A stretch of 34,576 nucleotides of DNA. Source: Gammaproteobacteria bacterium. GTDB taxonomy: Bacteria > Pseudomonadota > Gammaproteobacteria > Pseudomonadales > Cellvibrionaceae. The stretch is taken from contig JANYIO010000235.1 in NCBI GenBank assembly GCA_025362015.1, positions 1 to 34,576 on the forward strand, written 5' to 3'. The notes under the pieces were generated by a model that ran no database searches, was not told the origin of the DNA, and saw only the letters and a program-made list of their open reading frames with translations. Of the stretch, positions 26,115 to 32,644 are shown piece by piece. The stretch's first letter is position 1. Each line of letters opens with the position of its first letter. Position numbers and translations under genes: made by a program.

Positions 26115-27239
26115 TTACTGTAATAAATGTTTTGTGTATTCATTTCGGTATGTGTTTAACATGGCGGAAAATGAAAATACATTTCTTGCATGTTCTTTGC
26201 CGGATTTTGCAATTTGTGCTACCGCAGTTGTATGTTCAGTTATGTACAGTAGTCGGTTTGCGAGTTCTTGTGGGTTATTAACTGTCACAAGAAAACCTGT
26301 TATTCCGTCCTCCAGTATTTCTTGTGGGCCACCGCAACGGGTGACCACTACGGGTAAGCCAGTAGCCATTGCCTCGATAGTGGCAATGGAAAATCCTTCT
26401 GATGAGGATGAAAGTGCAAAGAAATCTAACTGGCCGAGAAAACCGGCAGTATCTTCATGAAACCCAATAAAGTGTATTCGATCAGCAATTCCATATTGAG
26501 TAATGAGATCTTCAAGTGGTTTCATTAACTCTATTTTTTTGTGGCCAGCGATTACAAAATGTATGTTTTGTTTTTTTTCATTGATCAAATTTGCTGCTGC
26601 TGTTATGAGTACATCGTAACTTTTTGCTGGGCGGACATTACCCAAACTGCCGACAAGAATAGCGTCATCGGTAATTTTTAATGACCTGCGCAGCTCTTTG
26701 GTTTCCCGCTTTCCGTAACGCAACTCATCTATCCCATTGTAAATAATCTGAATATTATCTTTGTGAAATAATCCGCGTTCGACAATGAAATTAGCTAAAT
26801 CCTGACTAACGGCTATTAATTTGCTGACACCGAATTTCATGATGCGATTTTTAATAGCGACAAAGCGCTCATTAGGGTTTACATCTACACGGCCATGGAG
26901 GGTTGCGATTACGGGTACGCGTGAAAATATACTCAGAATTGAGTAGGTTAAGGTTGATCCAAGCAGGTGCGCATGTACTAGGCAAGTATTGTTTTTACGG
27001 ATAAGTTTCCATAGTTCAATGTAGTATTTAATCGATAGAAACCCACGTGGTTTTACAATGTAATATCTTACGCCTCGACGCTTTAATTGATCTTCAACCC
27101 AACCTGAGCCTTTTATGATGGCGTAATTGTTGTACCCCTCCAGTGTTAATTTTTCCACTAGATCTAAAAAGACTGTTTCTGCACCGCCTGGGCCAGTGGT
27201 ATCTATGGCGTGGAGAATGCATTTTGGGTTTTCAGTCAT
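26115..27239 (-). CDS. GT4 family glycosyltransferase
   Basis: A 374-residue GT-B enzyme and the first gene of the minus group. It has the N-terminal DTTGPGGAETV loop, VHAHLLGS, the donor loop VGSLGNVRPAKSYD, and the E-x7-E motif in SSSEGFSIATIEAMATGLP, all intact. It likely adds a sugar to the lipid-linked unit. The phosphatase gene follows after 53 nt. It is divergent from the ATP-grasp gene, and the 378-nt intergenic region between them carries two strong inverted repeats. Confidence 0.88.
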   Translation of the reverse strand: MTENPKCILHAIDTTGPGGAETVFLDLVEKLTLEGYNNYAIIKGSGWVEDQLKRRGVRYYIVKPRGFLSIKYYIELWKLIRKNNTCLVHAHLLGSTLTYSILSIFSRVPVIATLHGRVDVNPNERFVAIKNRIMKFGVSKLIAVSQDLANFIVERGLFHKDNIQIIYNGIDELRYGKRETKELRRSLKITDDAILVGSLGNVRPAKSYDVLITAAANLINEKKQNIHFVIAGHKKIELMKPLEDLITQYGIADRIHFIGFHEDTAGFLGQLDFFALSSSSEGFSIATIEAMATGLPVVVTRCGGPQEILEDGITGFLVTVNNPQELANRLLYITEHTTAVAQIAKSGKEHARNVFSFSAMLNTYRNEYTKHLLQ

Positions 27240-27317
27240 TCATTTTTTCCTGTCAGGTACGGTCCGCGTAATTTTTATGCTGTGGATTGCTAAATTACTG
27301 AGGCATTATGTTTTGCG

Positions 27318-27343
27318 GTGACGCGCTGCGGCAAACGCGTCAC
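27318..27343. repeat. GC-rich inverted repeat
   Basis: GTGACGCG (27318-27325) and CGCGTCAC (27336-27343) are perfect arms with a 10-nt spacer, about 80 nt upstream of the GT4 start. No U run follows, so an operator or an mRNA leader hairpin is more likely than a terminator. Confidence 0.5.
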
Positions 27344-27454
27344 TATAAGTCGCCCTTTATTGCGCTTCCTCATATCTATACTGCTATGCTTCCATACTTA
27401 CTATATTAAGGGCAAACCATTGCGGCCGTTAGCATATCAAGAATCAATCATGAC

Positions 27455-27482
27455 TTGACGGGAAATTTAAATTTCCCGTCAA
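27455..27482. promoter_or_regulatory. Perfect 28-bp palindrome in a divergent promoter region
   Basis: TTGACGGGAAATTT is followed directly by its exact reverse complement. It is 136 nt upstream of the ATP-grasp start and 216 nt upstream of the GT4 start. Perfect symmetry over 28 bp is far beyond ordinary operators, so it could bind a multimeric regulator, extrude a cruciform or be a hairpin remnant of a mobile element. Confidence 0.65.
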
Positions 27483-27617
27483 AATAGACAGCGAAATAGA
27501 GGTAGTTAGACAATATTTCTGCTCAATCCGTTATCATGTGCTAACAAATACAATCTTTTAATAAGCGTCATGTTGTTGCGGCATTACTGCAAGAGCACGA
27601 ACTATTTTGGCAGAAAA

Positions 27618-28793
27618 ATGACACAACTTATTTTAGTGCTGGATGCTGCGCAACGGAGTGCGCTTGCTGTTACCAGATCTCTGGGTAAATTACCGCAGCT
27701 AAGTATTTTTACAGCTGAGGCGGCGCCGCAAGCTTTAGCTGGATGTTCAGTTTTTTCGCAGCAATTTTTTATGAGCCCGAGTGCCATTGCGGCGCCTGAG
27801 GATTATATAAACTGGTTACATGACCTCAGTAACAAATATGATTTTGCGTTGGTTGTCCCCGTCACTGAAGTCACCAGTCAATTGCTACTGATGAATATGA
27901 CGCGACTGCCTAAGGTGCGTTTACCCTTTACCTCTTATGAAAATGTGTTGCAGTTAGCCGATAAGGGAAACCTGATGGCATTGGCACAAACTCTTGGAAT
28001 ACCATCGCCTGCCACTCGGCTGCTCGCATCTTCTGCTGAGTTAGCTGCTACACAATTGATTTATCCTTTTGTTATTAAGCCGTGCCTGTCAAAGATATTT
28101 ACGCCATCAGGATGGATTGCGACAAGCGTTAAGATCATTCATTCTCCTGCGGATTTGGATAAAGCCCTAAAGTCAGAAGTTTATTTACACGCACATCCGT
28201 TTATGATTCAGGAGTTTATTCCTGGAAATGGCGCAGGTGTTTTCTGTTTATATCATCATGGTCAGCCCACTGCCTTTTTTGCTCACCGCCGTTTACGTGA
28301 AAAGCCGCCCCAAGGCGGAGTTAGTGTTTTATGCGAAAGTGCAGAGGTCGAGCCATCGCTTAAGTTGCATGCTGAAAAATTGTTAGCGGAGGCCAATTGG
28401 CATGGTGTGGCCATGGTGGAATTTCGTGTTGCGCCGGATGGAACACCCTACTTAATGGAGGTAAACACACGCTTTTGGGGCTCACTACAACTTGCTATAG
28501 ACTCGGGGGTAGATTTCCCTGCATTGATGGTGAGTAATGAGCTTGCGCTTGGGTTGCCAATTCCTGCAAATTATAAAATTGGGCAGCGCCTGCGTTGGCT
28601 GCTGGGCGATCTGGATAGCCTTTATTTGTATTTAAAATCTAATTATTCTGTCGGCAAAAAACTACGACGTATTGTGGAATTCATAACTCCCAGGTTGTTC
28701 AAAACTAAACATGAAGTTAATCGCATCAATGATATTAAGCCTGCACTTTACGAGCTAAAAGCATACCTGCGACAAATTTTAGGAAAAGTATAA
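27618..28793 (+). CDS. ATP-grasp family ligase
   Basis: A 391-residue carboxylate-amine ligase-like protein. The ATP-grasp core shows FVIKPCLSK, MIQEFIPGNGAGVFCL and WHGVAMVEFRVAPDGTPYLMEVNTRFWGS; the last holds the metal-binding Glu and Asn. These enzymes form amide or related bonds through an acyl-phosphate. ATG 27618 is chosen because the 16 extra residues from 27570 do not look like family sequence. The stop is 2 nt before the first deacetylase, so they are one operon. A role in decorating the exopolysaccharide with an amino acid or acyl amide is inferred. Confidence 0.85.
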   Translation: MTQLILVLDAAQRSALAVTRSLGKLPQLSIFTAEAAPQALAGCSVFSQQFFMSPSAIAAPEDYINWLHDLSNKYDFALVVPVTEVTSQLLLMNMTRLPKVRLPFTSYENVLQLADKGNLMALAQTLGIPSPATRLLASSAELAATQLIYPFVIKPCLSKIFTPSGWIATSVKIIHSPADLDKALKSEVYLHAHPFMIQEFIPGNGAGVFCLYHHGQPTAFFAHRRLREKPPQGGVSVLCESAEVEPSLKLHAEKLLAEANWHGVAMVEFRVAPDGTPYLMEVNTRFWGSLQLAIDSGVDFPALMVSNELALGLPIPANYKIGQRLRWLLGDLDSLYLYLKSNYSVGKKLRRIVEFITPRLFKTKHEVNRINDIKPALYELKAYLRQILGKV

Positions 28794-28795
28794 TT

Positions 28796-29815
28796 ATGAA
28801 ACCTGCGCTCAAGCAATTACTTAAAACTACCGCAGCCACATTTGCCAATCGATTAGGTGCGCATCGCCAATCGTCATCGACACCTAAGCTCTGGATCTTG
28901 ATGTACCACCGTATATTGCCCAAACAGGATAGGCGTTTTGCACTTGAAGAGCCTGGCATGGTGGTCACGCCAGATACGTTTGCCATGCATATGAATGAAG
29001 TTAAACGTCATTTTGATGTGATTTCGCTGCCTGAATGGGTCCGGCTGAAACAACAAAATTTGCCCTTACCACGCAAAGCCTGCGCTATAACATTTGACGA
29101 TGGCTGGGCAGACAATTACGAGTATGCCTTTCCCATCATTCAGGCAGAAAAGATTCCCGCAACGATATTTGCGGTAGCAGAAAAAATAGGCACAGATTTC
29201 CAATTTTGGCCCAATATTATTATGGCGTTATTGCTTAGTAACCCCTCTGCCCTGAGCGCAATGCAAAAACATCCACTATTTGCTAAATTAGCGCAAATGT
29301 CTCCTATTCCATCAAAATTAATCGACAGGGAATATGTCGCGGTGTACATTTCACAATTAAAGCAGTTCTCGGATAGTGAGATTTTTACCGCGCTCTATGA
29401 TATTGAATGGCGCGCACTGCTTAATGTTGCAATGCCTAATGCTTTGATGAGCTGGGAACAATTAATAATGATGCAACAATCCGGCTTGGTAACCATTGGC
29501 TCGCATACTTGCAATCACAAACGCTTAACGGTTGCGGTGAGCGATGAAGAGTTGGTGCATGAAATAGCGTTAAGTAAAACAATTATCGAAACTCGGCTAT
29601 CATCAGTAGTAGATTTATTTTGTTTCCCAAACGGCGATTACAGCCCCAGAGCACTTGAGCTTGTTGGCAATAATTACCTTGCTGCGGTTACCACAAAAAA
29701 AGGTATAGTAACCGCTAACACTTGCTCCAATTATGAGCTGACTCGTATCGGTGTACATGAAGAGGTTAGTAACAGCCGCAGGTTGTTTGGTGCTAGATTG
29801 GCAGGCTGGCTATAA
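28796..29815 (+). CDS. Polysaccharide deacetylase (NodB family), first copy
   Basis: A 339-residue CE4-type deacetylase. Catalytic and metal motifs are visible: ITFDDGWADN (the paired Asp), IGSHTCNHKRLT (the two metal-binding His) and FCFPNGDYS near the C-terminus. It would remove acetyl groups from N-acetylated sugars of the polymer. No clear signal peptide is seen, so the protein may act in the cytoplasm on lipid-linked sugars or be exported in another way. It starts 2 nt after the ATP-grasp stop. Confidence 0.88.
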   Translation: MKPALKQLLKTTAATFANRLGAHRQSSSTPKLWILMYHRILPKQDRRFALEEPGMVVTPDTFAMHMNEVKRHFDVISLPEWVRLKQQNLPLPRKACAITFDDGWADNYEYAFPIIQAEKIPATIFAVAEKIGTDFQFWPNIIMALLLSNPSALSAMQKHPLFAKLAQMSPIPSKLIDREYVAVYISQLKQFSDSEIFTALYDIEWRALLNVAMPNALMSWEQLIMMQQSGLVTIGSHTCNHKRLTVAVSDEELVHEIALSKTIIETRLSSVVDLFCFPNGDYSPRALELVGNNYLAAVTTKKGIVTANTCSNYELTRIGVHEEVSNSRRLFGARLAGWL

Positions 29816-29844
29816 AAAGTGAACTTAAATGATGGACTACGGAA

Positions 29845-30846
29845 ATGGATAAATTTTTATTAGGATTACTAGGATTTAACCTATTAAATAACTGCATTAA
29901 TAAACTCATGGGTCACTATGTAACGATTTACATGATTCATAGGCCTATACCCATCGATGGTTTATACCAAGGTCTTGCGCCAGATTTGCTGGAGCAGTGT
30001 CTTATTTACGCGAAAAATAAAAATTATCATTTTGCCTCGCTTGATGAATTGGTAAGCGATGCAATTAATGGAATAGTTCCTAAGAAGCCTACGCTATGCT
30101 TCACGATTGATGATGGTTTTAATGATCAGGTTGAAGCTTTAGTTCCTATTCTTTTGAAATATGATGCCAAGCCAACAATATTTGTTTTGACTAATTTTGT
30201 GGATGGTAAAGATTGGCCGTGGGATTTTAAACTTGCCTATATGATCAATACTACATCCTGCAAGTCTGATTCTATGTCGTACAAAGGTACTCAGTTTCAG
30301 CTAAATTTGACCTCAATGCAAAATAGAACAATAACAAGAAGAGCCTTGGTGAAATACGCAAAATATCTTCCAAGCGAAGTGCTTGATGATTTTATGGTGG
30401 CTGTTGCAAATGAATTGATGGTCGTTCCTCCATTGGCTGCCCCTGAAGGTTACACGCCCACTAGCTGGGAAAGACTGCGTCATTATGAAAGCCGTGGGCT
30501 AAAAATTGGCTCACATGCCTGTACACATCGTGTGTTTAGTTCTTTGGCGCTGACCACAGTGAAAGAAGAATTAATCCACGCGAAAAATAGGCTCGCTGTC
30601 GAGCTAAGTGCGCCTTCAAAAACGTTTTGTTACCCTTCAGGAACCACTAAAGATTTTTCGAGCGCTCATGTGGATTTGGTGCGTGAGCTTGGCTACGTGG
30701 CAGCGGTTAGTGCCAGCCCGGGAAATAACACGCTCACATCCATTAAACAGAACCTCTATGCCATCACTCGCCACACATTTCCGAACACTTTGGCACAATT
30801 TGCACGTTACTCATCCTGGATTGAGGTTCTCAGAAGCAAACTTTAA
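29845..30846 (+). CDS. Polysaccharide deacetylase (NodB family), second copy
   Basis: A 333-residue protein of the same family as the preceding one. It has FTIDDGFNDQ, IGSHACTHRVFSSL and FCYPSGTTKDF, so the catalytic Asp pair and His pair are kept. The N-terminus is hydrophobic (FLLGLLGFNLL) but short. The sequence outside the motifs differs clearly from the first copy, which points to a different sugar or position rather than recent duplication. It follows the first copy by 29 nt. Confidence 0.87.
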   Translation: MDKFLLGLLGFNLLNNCINKLMGHYVTIYMIHRPIPIDGLYQGLAPDLLEQCLIYAKNKNYHFASLDELVSDAINGIVPKKPTLCFTIDDGFNDQVEALVPILLKYDAKPTIFVLTNFVDGKDWPWDFKLAYMINTTSCKSDSMSYKGTQFQLNLTSMQNRTITRRALVKYAKYLPSEVLDDFMVAVANELMVVPPLAAPEGYTPTSWERLRHYESRGLKIGSHACTHRVFSSLALTTVKEELIHAKNRLAVELSAPSKTFCYPSGTTKDFSSAHVDLVRELGYVAAVSASPGNNTLTSIKQNLYAITRHTFPNTLAQFARYSSWIEVLRSKL

Positions 30847-30940
30847 CGGTATATCGCTGCACTAATGCTCGCTGTGTCAATGAATGTTAAGTACGCATAC
30901 CTGGTGTTAACTAAATCTTTTACGATAAAATCTAACTCTT

Positions 30941-32233
30941 ATGAAATCAGATGTTGAATTGCTCTTAAAACAATTAAAAACTGAAAAATCTATTAAAGGC
31001 GAGATAGCAAGTAAGTTTAAACACACGGATAAAAATACAGCTGAATATCCTTTGCTGTTGACTGCCATGCAAGATGTTTCAGAGCGCATTAACACTATCG
31101 AAGCACAGATAAAAGCGCACACACTCATTTCATCTTCGGTACCGGAAAATCCAGAATTTAATACCTCTCCATTTTCAAGCATTGCTACAACTAACAACTG
31201 GAATAGCGCTTTCACGTTTAAATTACTTTACGAAAATGAATTCAATCGTTGGGATGATTTTTTAAAAAATCACTCAACAACCTACCATCACGGTGCATGG
31301 CTAACAATAATAAAAAAATCATTTGGGCATGAAAGCCTGGTGCTGGCAGCAATTGATGGAAATGGAAATATTTTAGGCGGACTACCACTAACATTTTTTT
31401 CCAGTAAAGTATTTGGTAAGTTTGCAGTCTCAATTCCATTCTTAAACTACGGTGGTGTGATTTCGGCTTATTTTGATATTGCGCTAGCGCTTATCGAACA
31501 ATCAAACGCTATTTGCGCAGATAAAAAATTATCGCATATTGAAATTAGAACGATGCAAGCGGGGCTGGCAGAAAATGTGCTCGACAAAAAGGTATCCATG
31601 GTTTTGGAATTACCTAAATCAGATGCGATTCTTGAAAAGCAATTAGGGACAAAATTGCGAGCTCAGTACAAAAAAGCAGAAGAATACAGACCGACGTACA
31701 AGATAGGAAAGTTAGATCTATTAAACGATTTCTACAAAGTTTTTTCGCGGAATATGCGCGACTTGGGTACGCCAGTGTATGGTAAAAATTGGTTTGCAAA
31801 TATTTTGTCTTCGCCAGCCATAAAATCGACAATTCTGATTGTTTACATGGATAAAAAGCCTGTGTCCGCTGGGTTTCTGGTGGGCAACGATGTCATGTTA
31901 GAAATTCCCTGGGCGTCCACTATCCAAAGCGCAAACGACAAAAACGCAAATATGTGGATGTACAGGCACATACTTTCTTACGCTATTGCGGAAGGCTATA
32001 AGTTTTTTGATTTCGGTCGCTCAACAATGGGGGCGGGGACTTACAAATTTAAAAAACAATGGGGTGCATTGCCATATCAACATTATTGGTATTATGTATT
32101 GGCCAGTGGCAACAAAAAACCTGAACTTAATCCTGACAATCCAAAATTCAGAATTTTTATTTTTATGTGGAAATTAATGCCCGTGTGGTTAACAAAAATA
32201 ATAGGGCCGCAAATAATCAAACAAATACCTTAA
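30941..32233 (+). CDS. FemAB family protein, exosortase/PEP-CTERM-associated type
   Basis: A 430-residue protein. Residues about 95-420 form two GNAT-like FemAB domains, and FDFGRSTMGAGTYKFKKQWGA near residue 350 is the segment I associate with the FemAB group found in exosortase loci. FemAB proteins transfer amino acids from aminoacyl-tRNA; the substrate of this group is not established. The first 80 residues are charged and helical, perhaps a short coiled coil (about 38-60). It ends the plus operon 94 nt after the second deacetylase. No clear ribosome site precedes the ATG. Confidence 0.85.
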   Translation: MKSDVELLLKQLKTEKSIKGEIASKFKHTDKNTAEYPLLLTAMQDVSERINTIEAQIKAHTLISSSVPENPEFNTSPFSSIATTNNWNSAFTFKLLYENEFNRWDDFLKNHSTTYHHGAWLTIIKKSFGHESLVLAAIDGNGNILGGLPLTFFSSKVFGKFAVSIPFLNYGGVISAYFDIALALIEQSNAICADKKLSHIEIRTMQAGLAENVLDKKVSMVLELPKSDAILEKQLGTKLRAQYKKAEEYRPTYKIGKLDLLNDFYKVFSRNMRDLGTPVYGKNWFANILSSPAIKSTILIVYMDKKPVSAGFLVGNDVMLEIPWASTIQSANDKNANMWMYRHILSYAIAEGYKFFDFGRSTMGAGTYKFKKQWGALPYQHYWYYVLASGNKKPELNPDNPKFRIFIFMWKLMPVWLTKIIGPQIIKQIP

Positions 32234-32286
32234 AGAATGAAAAATATGGTAACCGTCCGAAAATCCGCGTATAGCAAAAATATTTT

Positions 32287-32336
32287 GATTTGATTTAATA
32301 GCCTCCACGCTAACAGGAGGATATATGAATCAAATC
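32287..32336 (+). promoter_or_regulatory. Hairpin enclosing the ribosome site and start codon of a small gene
   Basis: GATTTGATT (32287-32295) pairs with AATCAAATC (32328-32336), and CCTCC (32302-32306) pairs with the Shine-Dalgarno GGAGG (32316-32320). The loop is ACGCTAACA and the ATG lies in the internal loop between the two stems. In the folded state ribosomes could not reach the site. This suggests control by a ligand, temperature, protein or small RNA. ACAGGAGGAT also resembles a CsrA/RsmA target. Confidence 0.6.
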
Positions 32337-32447
32337 ATCTCGCAATCGAAACGCAGTGTGGCAATCGGAGTGAAGCGGCAAGAGCATATCGCTGCGCAAC
32401 AAGTCTCAGGGTTGCGTCACTCTACTTGTTGTAAAGCCAACATCTAA
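32325..32447 (+). CDS. Small basic 40-residue protein, unknown
   Basis: An ATG preceded by a perfect AGGAGG at 4 nt spacing opens a 40-codon frame ending in TAA. The peptide starts MNQIISQSKR, is strongly basic (three Lys and three Arg against one Glu), has no membrane segment and ends with a Cys-Cys pair in STCCKANI. A terminator follows 21 nt after the stop. Ribosome site, hairpin and terminator together make this a convincing independent gene despite its size. I recognise no family. A leader peptide, a small regulatory protein, or a precursor of a modified peptide are possible; none is shown by sequence. Confidence 0.6.
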   Translation: MNQIISQSKRSVAIGVKRQEHIAAQQVSGLRHSTCCKANI

Positions 32448-32468
32448 TTGCAAAGTATTGAAGCCATC

Positions 32469-32498
32469 GTCAGTTCAGTCGGTGCCACTGACTTTTTT
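32469..32498 (+). terminator. Rho-independent terminator after the small gene
   Basis: GTCAGT (32469-32474) pairs with ACTGAC (32487-32492) and six T follow directly. A competing stem TCAGT/ACTGA with a 7-nt loop uses the same right arm. It gives the small gene its own 3' end, or ends the FemAB operon transcript. Confidence 0.75.
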
Positions 32499-32644
32499 AA
32501 AAAGTTATGCAGGTTATCTGCAGTATGCGGCTTGGCGGTATTATTTTGATGTGCGGGTTTGTTTTTGCATAGAAATTACCTTCCCCATTGCAGCCCCTCC
32601 CTCACCTACAACAGCTAATGGGAAATAATAACGAATCTGCCTCG
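32499..32644. other. Gap before the PAS-GGDEF gene end
   Basis: I see no gene, repeat or clear signal in this stretch between the terminator and the stop codon of the convergent diguanylate cyclase. Confidence 0.6.

Larger units (their letters stand above)
27240..27617. other. Divergent intergenic region with two inverted repeats
   Basis: No convincing gene is seen in these 378 nt. The region separates two transcription units facing away from each other, so it should hold both promoters. It contains the 26-nt repeat at 27318-27343 and the 28-bp palindrome at 27455-27482. I could not single out clear -35/-10 pairs. Confidence 0.7.

Noticed and set aside
27411-27427. A GG-N10-GC match before the ATP-grasp gene
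   Set aside because: Outside GG and TTGC it does not fit the -24 element, and the better GGCA alignment gives a 9-nt spacing.
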